Shown here: positions 34,458-41,547 of the stretch, piece after piece
Layout: the number at the start of each line of letters is the position of its first letter
How positions within the stretch are numbered: position 1 is the first letter of the stretch
Assembly (NCBI RefSeq): GCF_000730625.1
Contig: NZ_BBIT01000002.1
Span: 124,001 to 188,000, forward strand
Length of the DNA: 64,000 nt
Direction: 5' to 3'
Source: Pseudomonas oryzihabitans NBRC 102199
GTDB lineage: Bacteria > Pseudomonadota > Gammaproteobacteria > Pseudomonadales > Pseudomonadaceae
Program-made: the position numbers and the translations under genes
The notes under the pieces: model-generated
The model's input: only the letters and a program-made list of their open reading frames with translations
What the model was told of the DNA's origin: nothing
The model's database searches: none

Positions 34458-36179
34458 CTAGGCCAGCAGATTCTGCAGGATGTCGAGGGTATCGGCTTCG
34501 GCCACCGGCTTGTCGTGGCGCCAGCGCAGCATGCGCGGAAAGCGCACCGCGACACCGCTCTTGTGGCGCTTGGACAGGGCGATGCCCTCGAAGCCCAGTT
34601 CGAACACCAGGGTCGGCTCGACGCTGCGCACCGGGCCGAACTTCTCCACCGTGGTGCGCCGGACGATGGCGTCCACCTTGCGCATCTCTTCGTCGGTCAG
34701 ACCCGAGTAGGCCTTGGCGAAGGGCACCAGGGTGCGTTCGCTACTCTCCGGCGGACCGTCCCAGACGGCGAAGGTGTAGTCGGAATAGAGACTGGCGCGC
34801 CGCCCGTGGCCGCGCTGGGCATAGATGAGCACCGCATCCACCGAAAAGGGATCGACCTTCCACTTCCACCAGGTGCCCATGTCCTTGGTGCGACCGACGC
34901 CATAGAGCGAATCCTGGGCCTTGAGCATCATGCCTTCGACGCCCAGGGTGCGGGAGGCCTCGCGCTGGCGGGCGAGATCCTGCCAGTCGCGCCCGTGCAG
35001 CAGCGGCGAGGGTCTCAGCAACGGGCTGGCGCAACGGGCCACCACCCGCTCCAGCTCGGCGCGGCGCTGGCGTTGCGGCTGGCTGCGCAGGTCGTGGCCC
35101 TGCCATTCCAGCAGGTCGTAGGCGAGCAGGATGACCGGCACGTCTTCGAGAATCTTCTTGCCCAGGGTCTTGCGACCGATGCGCTGCTGCAGCAGGGCAA
35201 AGGGCTGCACACCGAAGGGGATGGGCGCGGCCGGATCGCGGCCATCCTGCTGCTCGCTCACCTCTTCGCTGCTGAGCAGGGTGTCGGGCGCGGCGTCTTC
35301 CTTCCAGACCACGATCTCGCCGTCGATCACGGTGCCATCGGGCAGCGCTTCTGCAAGGGGATGCAATTCGGGAAAACGATCGGTGACCAGGTCTTCGCCC
35401 CGCGACCAGATCCACAGCCGACCGTCGCGCTTGACCAGCTGGGCGCGGATGCCATCCCACTTCCATTCCACCTGCCAGTCCTCGGCCGGCCCCAGTTGCG
35501 CCTCGAACTGCTCCACCGGCAATTGCAGGGCGTGAGCGAGAAAGAAGGGATAGGGCTGACCGCCGCGCTGGGCGTGCTCGTCCGGACTTTCCGGGGCGAC
35601 CAGGCGGGCATAGCCCTCGGCGGTGGGACGGTGGGAGAGATCGGTATAGCCCACCAGGCGCTGGGCGACGCGCTTGGGATCCAGGTCCGCCAGGGTGGCC
35701 AGGGCACGGGTCACCAGCAGCTTGGAGACACCGACACGGAATTCGCCGGTGATCAGCTTGATGCAGACCATCAGACTCTGCCGATCCAGCTGGCCCCACA
35801 GTGGCGGCAAGCGCTCGGCCAGCTCTTCCGGTGGCAGGCCGCGCAGGGGTAGCAGGTACTCCTCCAGCCAGAAGGCCAGGCCCTCGGCATTGGCGGCATC
35901 GGCGGTGGGAATCAGCAGGGCCATGGTCTCCGCCAGGTCACCCACCGCCTGGTAGCTCTCTTCGAACAGCCACTCGGGCAGGCCGGAGAGGGCCATGGTC
36001 AATTCGCGCAGCTGCCGGGTCGGCACCAGCCGACGGGGACGCCCGCCGGCGAGGAAATACACCGCCCAGGCGGCATCGGCGGCCGGGGCGCTGCCGAAGT
36101 AGTCCACCAGGGCCGCGAGCTTGGCATTGCTAGAGGTGGTGGCGTCGAGACGCCCGTAGAGTTCGGCGAAGGCCTTCAT
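34458..36179 (-). CDS. ATP-dependent DNA ligase of the ligase-associated damage-response module
   Basis: A 573-aa ligase that seals nicks with ATP. The adenylated Lys is K240 in EWKWDGIRAQL (motif I, KxDG). Other motifs include IDGEIVVWK (motif III region), EGMMLKAQDSLYGVGR (motif IV) and WWKWKVDPFSVDAVLI (motif V). A long N-terminal helical domain (1-225) precedes the nucleotidyl-transferase and OB domains. It matches the PP_1105-type family linked to cisplatin resistance in Pseudomonas. Its ATG overlaps the exonuclease stop (ATGA). It acts with the MBL exonuclease; the helicase and PdeM partners found elsewhere are not adjacent. Confidence 0.93.
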   Translation of the reverse strand: MKAFAELYGRLDATTSSNAKLAALVDYFGSAPAADAAWAVYFLAGGRPRRLVPTRQLRELTMALSGLPEWLFEESYQAVGDLAETMALLIPTADAANAEGLAFWLEEYLLPLRGLPPEELAERLPPLWGQLDRQSLMVCIKLITGEFRVGVSKLLVTRALATLADLDPKRVAQRLVGYTDLSHRPTAEGYARLVAPESPDEHAQRGGQPYPFFLAHALQLPVEQFEAQLGPAEDWQVEWKWDGIRAQLVKRDGRLWIWSRGEDLVTDRFPELHPLAEALPDGTVIDGEIVVWKEDAAPDTLLSSEEVSEQQDGRDPAAPIPFGVQPFALLQQRIGRKTLGKKILEDVPVILLAYDLLEWQGHDLRSQPQRQRRAELERVVARCASPLLRPSPLLHGRDWQDLARQREASRTLGVEGMMLKAQDSLYGVGRTKDMGTWWKWKVDPFSVDAVLIYAQRGHGRRASLYSDYTFAVWDGPPESSERTLVPFAKAYSGLTDEEMRKVDAIVRRTTVEKFGPVRSVEPTLVFELGFEGIALSKRHKSGVAVRFPRMLRWRHDKPVAEADTLDILQNLLA

Positions 36180-37195
36180 GCCTGGGCCTCCGCGGCGACG
36201 GGGGTGTCGTCTTCCTCACCGTATTCGGTGGTGAAGCCCTGGGCGTCCAGCCCCTGGTCGCGCAGGTAGCGCACCAGGGTGGCGACCGAGCCATGGGTGA
36301 CCATCACCCGCTCGGCGCCGGTCTGCTCGATGGCCCACAGCAGGCCCGGCCAGTCGGCGTGGTCGGAGAGCACGAAGCCGCGATCCACGCCGCGCCGGCG
36401 GCGGGTGCCGCGCAGCATCATCCAGCCACTGGCGAAGGCGTCGCTGTGTTCGCCGAAGCGGCGGATCCAGGTACTGCCCCCGGCCGAGGGCGGGGCGATG
36501 ATCAGCGCCTGACGCAACGCGGGATCGCTCTTCTTGAAGTCGCCGGCGTAGTGGGTCTCGGGAATGCGGATGCCGGCCTCGCGATAGACCCGGTTGAGCG
36601 GCTCCACCGCGCCATGGGCCAGGATGGGGCCGATCTCCGGATCGAGGCCGTGCAGCAGGCGTTGCGCCTTGCCGAAGGCGTAGCTGTAGAGGACGCTGGC
36701 CAGCCCCTGGGCCTGGTTGGCGCGCCACCATTGGTTGACCTCGGCGAAGATCTCGGCCTGGGGTCGCCAGCGATAGATCGGCAGGCCAAAGGTGGATTCG
36801 GTGATGAAGGTATGGCAGCGCACCGGCTCGAAGGGGGTGCAGGTGCCATCGGGTTCGACCTTGTAGTCGCCCGAGGCGACCCAGACCTCGCCGCGGTATT
36901 CCAGACGCACCTGGGCCGACCCCAGCACATGGCCGGCCGGATGGAAGCTCAGCCTGACCCCGTGGTGGTCGATGACCTCGCCGTACTCCAGGGTCTGGAG
37001 GTTGATGTCGGCACCGAGCCGGGCGCGCAGGATGCCGGCACTGGCCGAGGTGGCGAGATAGTGACCGTTGCCTACCCGGGCATGGTCACCGTGGCCATGG
37101 GTGATGACCGAACGTTCCACCGGATGCCAGGGATCGATGTAGAAGTCGCCGGGCGGGCAGTAGAGGCCGTCCGGGCGAGCGATGACGAGGTCCAT
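36176..37195 (-). CDS. Ligase-associated DNA damage-response exonuclease (MBL fold)
   Basis: A 339-aa metallo-beta-lactamase/beta-CASP nuclease of the SNM1/PSO2-like group. Metal ligands are in SVITHGHGDHARVG (about residues 29-42; HxHxDH replaced by HGHGDH), with later His in SFHPAGHVLGSAQV (about 86-99), DYKVEPDGTC and LSDHADWPGLL (about 275-285). It probably trims DNA ends for the adjacent ligase. The ATG at 37195 follows cobA by 61 bp on the same strand, so it may be read through from cobA. Its stop overlaps the ligase start. Confidence 0.92.
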   Translation of the reverse strand: MDLVIARPDGLYCPPGDFYIDPWHPVERSVITHGHGDHARVGNGHYLATSASAGILRARLGADINLQTLEYGEVIDHHGVRLSFHPAGHVLGSAQVRLEYRGEVWVASGDYKVEPDGTCTPFEPVRCHTFITESTFGLPIYRWRPQAEIFAEVNQWWRANQAQGLASVLYSYAFGKAQRLLHGLDPEIGPILAHGAVEPLNRVYREAGIRIPETHYAGDFKKSDPALRQALIIAPPSAGGSTWIRRFGEHSDAFASGWMMLRGTRRRRGVDRGFVLSDHADWPGLLWAIEQTGAERVMVTHGSVATLVRYLRDQGLDAQGFTTEYGEEDDTPVAAEAQA

Positions 37196-37256
37196 GGGCG
37201 CCGCTCTGCTGGGGGATTACCCATAGGAACGGCGGCTGGGCTCCGGAGTTCGCCGC

Positions 37257-38003
37257 TCAGGCCTGGGCGGCGAAGCTCAGGGCCTGTTGCAGGGCGGCCT
37301 GGCCGACCACCTCGCCGATCACCAGGATCGCCGGGCTGCGCAGCTGGAAGAGGGCGGCGTCCACCTGCAGATCCTGCAGGGTCGAGCGGCACTCGCGCTG
37401 GCTGGGCAGGGAGGCGTTCTCGATCATGGCCACCGGGGTGGTCAGGGCCAGACCGCCGTCCAGCAGGCCCTGCTGGATCTCGGCCAGGCGCGCCACGCCC
37501 ATGTAGACCACCAGGGTGGTGCCGGAGGCGGCCAGGGCCGGCCAGTTGGGCGCGCTGTCGTCCTGGGTGTGGGCAGTGACCAGGGTCACGCCCCGGGCCA
37601 CGCCTCTCAGGGTCAGGGAGATGCCGCAGGCGGTGGCGCCAGCCAGGCCGGCGGTGATGCCGTTGACGATCTCGCTGCTGACGCCACGGGCGGCCAGCCA
37701 TTCGGCTTCCTCGCCGGCGCGACCGAAGATGCAGGGATCGCCGCCCTTGAGCCGGGCCACGCAACGGCCCTGGCGGGCATAGCGCAGCATCAGTCGATGG
37801 ATGAAGGCCTGGGGCGTGGAGCGGCAACCGCCGCGCTTGCCGACGCGGATCACCCGGGCGTTCGGACAGTGTTCGAGCACCGCCGGATTGACCAGGTCAT
37901 CGATCATCACCACCTCGGCCTCACCCAGGGCGCGCACGGCCTTGAGGGTCAGCAATTCGGGATCGCCGGGGCCGGCACCGATCAACCAGACTTTCCCGCT
38001 CAT
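37257..38003 (-). CDS. cobA: Uroporphyrinogen-III C-methyltransferase
   Basis: A 248-aa SAM-dependent enzyme that makes precorrin-2, the entry to siroheme. Siroheme is the cofactor of assimilatory nitrite and sulfite reductases. Motifs are VWLIGAGPGDPELLTLKAVR (residues 5-24), VRVGKRGG, RLKGGDPCIFGRAGEEAEWL (about 84-103) and GITAGLAGATACGISLT. It lacks the CysG precorrin-2 oxidase domain, as is usual for CobA. Its ATG at 38003 is preceded by a sigma-54-type promoter and an ANTAR-type leader (38042-38150), so it appears to be switched by nitrogen status and nitrate. Confidence 0.93.
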   Translation of the reverse strand: MSGKVWLIGAGPGDPELLTLKAVRALGEAEVVMIDDLVNPAVLEHCPNARVIRVGKRGGCRSTPQAFIHRLMLRYARQGRCVARLKGGDPCIFGRAGEEAEWLAARGVSSEIVNGITAGLAGATACGISLTLRGVARGVTLVTAHTQDDSAPNWPALAASGTTLVVYMGVARLAEIQQGLLDGGLALTTPVAMIENASLPSQRECRSTLQDLQVDAALFQLRSPAILVIGEVVGQAALQQALSFAAQA

Positions 38004-38041
38004 GTAGTGACCTCTCGTATCCAGGGTGGCGACTGTAACGC

Positions 38042-38081
38042 AAAAAAAAGGCGTCCCGCTGCAAGCAGCTGGGACGCCTTT
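38042..38081 (-). terminator. Leader terminator before cobA
   Basis: The transcript stem AAAGGCGTCCC(A)GCTGC pairs with GCAGCGGGACGCC across a 2-base tip and is followed by eight U. It stands 38 bp before the cobA ATG, so it must be overcome for expression. Its 5' arm shares AAAGGCGTCC with the preceding hairpin (38072-38085), making the two structures exclusive. Confidence 0.9.
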
Positions 38082-38117
38082 GTCCGGAGGGTCTTTCCTC
38101 GCCGTTGAAGAAAGACC
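38072..38117 (-). promoter_or_regulatory. ANTAR-type double hairpin in the cobA leader
   Basis: Hairpin 1 (38117-38090): GGTCTTTCTTC-AACGGC-GAGGAAAGACC, an 11-bp stem (one G-U) with hexaloop AACGGC. Hairpin 2 (38085-38072), after a 4-nt linker: GGAC-AAAGGC-GTCC with hexaloop AAAGGC. Both loops have A at position 1 and G at position 4, the known recognition bases of ANTAR proteins. The NIT-ANTAR protein encoded at 41548-42792 is the likely binder. Confidence 0.85.
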
Positions 38118-38132
38118 TAAGTTGTCTGAGGA

Positions 38133-38150
38133 TTTGCAGGCTTCGTGCCA
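38133..38150 (-). promoter_or_regulatory. Sigma-54 promoter of cobA leader
   Basis: TGGCAC-GAAGC-CTGCA on the minus strand fits the -24/-12 consensus TGGCAC-N5-TTGCA with one change. Transcription would start near 38124, about seven bases before hairpin 1. This points to RpoN and an NtrC-type activator, as expected for nitrogen assimilation. Confidence 0.8.
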
Positions 38151-38201
38151 GTTGCCCCAGCGAGACAAATCCCGGGTTTGTGCGCGCGGGAGACCGCAAA
38201 A

Positions 38202-38240
38202 TCGCCCCGTTTCGAGGCGTGCTGCCTCGAAACGGGGCGA
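38202..38240 (-). terminator. Intrinsic terminator of the nrtABD operon
   Basis: A perfect 17-bp stem (TCGCCCCGTTTCGAGGC and its complement) with a 5-base loop, followed by TTTT in the transcript, begins five bases after the nrtD stop. Confidence 0.9.
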
Positions 38241-38244
38241 ATCA

Positions 38245-39045
38245 TCAGGCTACGGCACCGGGGTGGCTGTGCTTCTCGTAGAGGAAGCTCAGCACCGCGT
38301 GGCGATAGCCGTTGTAGCGGGGATCGTCGACCAGGGTGATGCGATCGCGCGGCCGCGGCAGGTCGATGGTTAGGATCTCGCCAATGGTGGCCGCCGGGCC
38401 GTTGGTCATCATGACGATACGATCCGAGAGCAGCACCGCCTCGTCCACGTCGTGGGTGATCATCATCACGGTGTTGCGCAGTTCGCTCTGGATGCGCATC
38501 ACCTCATCCTGCAGATGCGCCCGGGTGAGGGCGTCCAGGGCGCCGAAGGGCTCGTCCAGCAGCAGCACCTTGGGCTCCATGGCCAGGGCCCGGGCGATGC
38601 CGACCCGCTGCTTCATGCCACCGGAAATCTCGCTGGGTCTTTTGTGCAGGGCATGGCTCATGTTGACCATTTCCAGGTTGTGCAGCGTCCAGGCATGGCG
38701 CTCGGCCTTGCTCTTGGCGCCCCGGAACACCTTGTCCACCGCCAGGGCGACGTTCTCGTAGACCGTCAGCCAGGGCAGCAGCGAGTGGTTCTGGAACACC
38801 AGGCTGCGCTCCGGACCAGGACCGCGGACCTCGCGGTTCTCCAGCAGGATGGAGCCGGAGGTGGGTTCGATCAGGCCGGCGACGATGTTGAGCACCGTCG
38901 ACTTGCCGCAGCCGGAGTGGCCGATGATGGAGATGTACTCGCCGCGTTCGATCTTGAGATTGACGTCGCGCAGCACCGTGGAGGTCAGGCCGTTGCGGGT
39001 GAAGCTCTTGTCGACGTGCTCGATGCTCAGGTAGGGCTGGGCCAT
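38245..39045 (-). CDS. nrtD: Nitrate ABC transporter ATP-binding protein
   Basis: A 266-aa ATPase of the NrtD/NasD/SsuB group. Walker A is GHSGCGKSTVLN (about residues 42-53), Q-loop LVFQNHSLLPWL, signature ISGGMKQRVGIARALA (about 145-160), Walker B VLLLDEPFGALDALTR and H-loop MITHDVDEA. There is no fused binding-protein domain, so it is the NrtD-type rather than the two-domain NrtC. It couples ATP hydrolysis to nitrate uptake through NrtB. It follows nrtB by 12 bp and is ended by a strong terminator. Confidence 0.9.
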   Translation of the reverse strand: MAQPYLSIEHVDKSFTRNGLTSTVLRDVNLKIERGEYISIIGHSGCGKSTVLNIVAGLIEPTSGSILLENREVRGPGPERSLVFQNHSLLPWLTVYENVALAVDKVFRGAKSKAERHAWTLHNLEMVNMSHALHKRPSEISGGMKQRVGIARALAMEPKVLLLDEPFGALDALTRAHLQDEVMRIQSELRNTVMMITHDVDEAVLLSDRIVMMTNGPAATIGEILTIDLPRPRDRITLVDDPRYNGYRHAVLSFLYEKHSHPGAVA

Positions 39046-39057
39046 GGTGGGAGTCCT

Positions 39058-39903
39058 CTAGTTCGCGGTGCCGCGGGTGACCAGCCGGCCGATGAGGGCC
39101 ACCAGCCGGTCGAGCAGGAAGCCGATGACGCCGACGTAGACCAGCGCCAGGATGATGTCGCTGATGCGCGAGGCGTTCCAGGCATCCCAGATGAAGAAGC
39201 CGATGCCCACGCCACCGATCAGCATCTCGGCGGCGATGATGGCCAGCCACGACAGGCCCACGCCGATGCGCAGGCCGGAGAAGATGTAGGGCGCGGCGGC
39301 CGGCAGCATGATCTTCTGGAAGTATTCCCAGCCATTCAGGCGCAGGACGCGCGCCACGTTGCGGTAGTCCTCGGGGATGTTGCGGATGCCCACCGAGGTA
39401 TTGATGATGATCGGCCAGATGGCGGTGATGAAGATGACGAACAGCGCCGAGGGGTGGCTGTCCTTGAAGCCGGCCAGGGACAGTGGCAGCCAGGCCAGTG
39501 GCGGCACGGTGCGCAGGACCTGGAACAGCGGATCGAGGCCGCGCATGGCCCAGGCCGACTGGCCCACCAGCACGCCCAGGGCGATACCCACCACGGCGGC
39601 CATCAGGTAGCCGTAGGCGACGCGTTCGAGGCTGGCCAGCAGTTGCCAGGCCATGCCCACGTCATTGCCGCCGTTGTCGTAGAAGGGCTGGGTGATCAGC
39701 TCCCAGGTGTCGTTGACCACCTGGCTCGGCGGCGGCAGGGCCGCGCCGGGGCGACTGCACAGCAGTTGCCAGACGATCAGCAGCAGGGCGCCCACCACCA
39801 GCGGTGGCAGGCCATTGCGCAGCACCTGCTGGCCGAAGCGACGCAGACGGGTTTGCGGACGAAAGGTCGCGAGGGCCTTGGGCGGCCGGGTGTGGGCGTT
39901 CAT
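39058..39903 (-). CDS. nrtB: Nitrate ABC transporter permease
   Basis: A 281-aa inner-membrane permease. After a basic cytoplasmic N-terminus, about six spans follow. The ATPase-contact loop reads EDYRNVARVLRLNGWEYFQKIMLPAAAPYIFSG (around residues 180-212), and AIWPIIINTSVGIRNIP is characteristic of the nitrate/taurine permease family. The ATG at 39903 opens this sequence; an open frame runs further upstream through nrtA in another frame. It is 29 bp after nrtA. Confidence 0.9.
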   Translation of the reverse strand: MNAHTRPPKALATFRPQTRLRRFGQQVLRNGLPPLVVGALLLIVWQLLCSRPGAALPPPSQVVNDTWELITQPFYDNGGNDVGMAWQLLASLERVAYGYLMAAVVGIALGVLVGQSAWAMRGLDPLFQVLRTVPPLAWLPLSLAGFKDSHPSALFVIFITAIWPIIINTSVGIRNIPEDYRNVARVLRLNGWEYFQKIMLPAAAPYIFSGLRIGVGLSWLAIIAAEMLIGGVGIGFFIWDAWNASRISDIILALVYVGVIGFLLDRLVALIGRLVTRGTAN

Positions 39904-39932
39904 CGGCGGCACTCCTTGAGGGATGGTGGACG

Positions 39933-41258
39933 TCAGGCCTTGAGCGTCAGGCTGGCGAGATAGGCCTTGGGGTCGGCGGGGTCGAACACCTTGCCGTCGA
40001 AGAAGCTTTCCTTGCCGCGCGAGTTGCCGGCGGGGATGTCGCCGGCCGGGACGCCGATGGCCGCCGCCGCTTCGCGCCAGAGATCGGCGCGGTTGACCTT
40101 GGCGATCAGGCCCTGGGCATCCAGGTCGCCGGGTAGATAGCCCCAGCGCTGGTTCTCGGTAATGAACCAGAGGTCGTGGCTCTGGTAGGGGAAGGAGGCA
40201 TGCTCGTTCCAGAACTTCATCAGGTGCGGACTGTTCTGCACCACCCGGCCGGTACCGTAGTCGAAGGTGCCCTGCAGGCGGCCGACCACGTCCTCGGCGG
40301 GCGCGCCGATCCAGCGCCGCTTGGCGCAGATCTCGGCGACCTTCGGCTTGTTCGCCGCCACGTCGCAGTATTGCTGGGCCTCCAGTACCGCCTTGAGCAG
40401 CGCCACGGTGGCCTTGGGATTGGCCTGGACATAGTCGCCGCGCAGGGCCAGGGCCTTCTCGGGGTGATTGGCCCAGAGCTCGCCGGTGGTCAGGGCGCTG
40501 TAGCCGATGTTCTGCTTGATCAGCTGGGCGTTCCAGGGCTCGCCGACGCAGAAGGTGTCCATGTTGCCGACCTTCATGTTGGCGACCATCTGCGCCGGGG
40601 GCACCACCAGGGTGGTGATGTCCTTGTTCGGGTCGATACCGTTGGCTGCCAGCCAGTAGCGAATCCACAGATCATGGGTGCCGCCCGGGAAGGTCATGGC
40701 GGCCGAGGTCTTCTTGCCAGCGGCCTGGCGCGCGGCCAGGGCGGTCTTGAAGCCGCTGGCGTCGAGGCCGACCTTCTGCTCCTTGTAGTCGTTTGACAGG
40801 GAGATGCCTTGGCCGTCGACGTTCAGCCGCGCCAGCAGCGCCATGGGCAGCGGCTGGCCGTTGGGGGTGATCTTGCCGGAGGCCAGGTGATAGACCATGG
40901 GGGTGAGGATGTGGGCGCCGTCGATGCCATTGGCCGCCGAGCCCAGCACCAGGTTGTCGCGGGTGGTACCCCAAGAGGATTGCTTGAGCACCTCCACCTC
41001 GGTCATGCCGTACTTGGCGAACAGCCCGAGCTCGTCGGCGACGAACAGCGGCGCCGCATCGGTGAGGGCGATGAAGCCCAGTTTGGCCTTGGTCGTCTCC
41101 ACGGCATCGCTGCCGGAGGCCCAGGCGGCGGACCTCAGCCCGGGTGGCAGCAGCGTGAGCGCGGCGCCAGCGCCCAGTACGCCGAGCGACTGCTTGAGGA
41201 AACTGCGGCGGGGGAGTCCGCGACCGGCCTGGTCATCGTTACGCGAGCTGTCGTCCAT
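39933..41258 (-). CDS. nrtA: Nitrate-binding periplasmic protein (Tat-exported)
   Basis: A 441-aa substrate-binding protein of the NrtA/NasF/CmpA family. A twin-arginine signal (RRSFLKQSLGVLGAGAALTLL, residues 17-37) sends it folded to the periplasm. The mature part begins near SGSDAVETTKAKLGFIALTDAAPL. Conserved features are GANGIDGAHILTPMVYHLASG-like (SAANGIDGAHILTPM), MTFPGGTHDLWIRYWLA, CVGEPWNAQLI and YGYLPG-like (WGYLPGDLDA). It shares ligand-binding elements with nitrate rather than bicarbonate receptors, supported by the neighbouring nitrate regulator. It is first in nrtABD and is preceded by a leader terminator. Confidence 0.91.
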   Translation of the reverse strand: MDDSSRNDDQAGRGLPRRSFLKQSLGVLGAGAALTLLPPGLRSAAWASGSDAVETTKAKLGFIALTDAAPLFVADELGLFAKYGMTEVEVLKQSSWGTTRDNLVLGSAANGIDGAHILTPMVYHLASGKITPNGQPLPMALLARLNVDGQGISLSNDYKEQKVGLDASGFKTALAARQAAGKKTSAAMTFPGGTHDLWIRYWLAANGIDPNKDITTLVVPPAQMVANMKVGNMDTFCVGEPWNAQLIKQNIGYSALTTGELWANHPEKALALRGDYVQANPKATVALLKAVLEAQQYCDVAANKPKVAEICAKRRWIGAPAEDVVGRLQGTFDYGTGRVVQNSPHLMKFWNEHASFPYQSHDLWFITENQRWGYLPGDLDAQGLIAKVNRADLWREAAAAIGVPAGDIPAGNSRGKESFFDGKVFDPADPKAYLASLTLKA

Positions 41259-41282
41259 CGTCCTTCCTTATTTCGCGGGCAC

Positions 41283-41333
41283 AAAAAAAGGCATCCACTC
41301 TCGGCAGGCTTGGGCTGCGAGCGTGGACACCTT
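41283..41333 (-). terminator. Leader terminator before nrtA
   Basis: The stem AGGTGTCCACGCTCGCAG pairs (with two G-U and one mismatch) with CTGCCGAGAGTGGATGCC, then seven U. It is 24 bp before the nrtA start, and its 5' arm includes the second leader hairpin (41325-41338), so binding of an antiterminator there should prevent it. Confidence 0.88.
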
Positions 41334-41367
41334 CGTCCGGGGATTGCTGTGGGAGCGCGAGGCGCTC
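41325..41367 (-). promoter_or_regulatory. Double hairpin in the nrtA leader (ANTAR target, partly non-canonical)
   Basis: Second hairpin: GGAC-GAAGGT-GTCC (41338-41325), hexaloop with G at position 4 but G instead of A at position 1. First hairpin: GAGCG-CCTCG-CGCTC (41367-41353), which has no clean hexaloop. The shared CCGGAC(A/G)AAGG(C/T)GTCC with the cobA leader argues that both are read by the same regulator. Confidence 0.65.
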
Positions 41368-41375
41368 GCCAGGAC

Positions 41376-41395
41376 TTTTGCAGGGACTGTGCCAA
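41376..41395 (-). promoter_or_regulatory. Sigma-54 promoter of nrtA leader
   Basis: TGGCAC-AGTCC-CTGCA on the minus strand has the same form as the cobA promoter. The predicted start, near 41368, coincides with the base of the first leader hairpin. Confidence 0.8.
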
Positions 41396-41547
41396 GCCCG
41401 GAATCCCGGGCGATCCAGGCCTTTGCGGTTCCTGGGCGCACAGTCAGGGGGCGTTCCGCTGGCGCGGTGCGCCCTGGCGGCGCATGGAGGGTGCCGAACG
41501 GGCCCGGGCAGTACGATGGCCAATACTGATCGGTGAATAGTGCCGAC

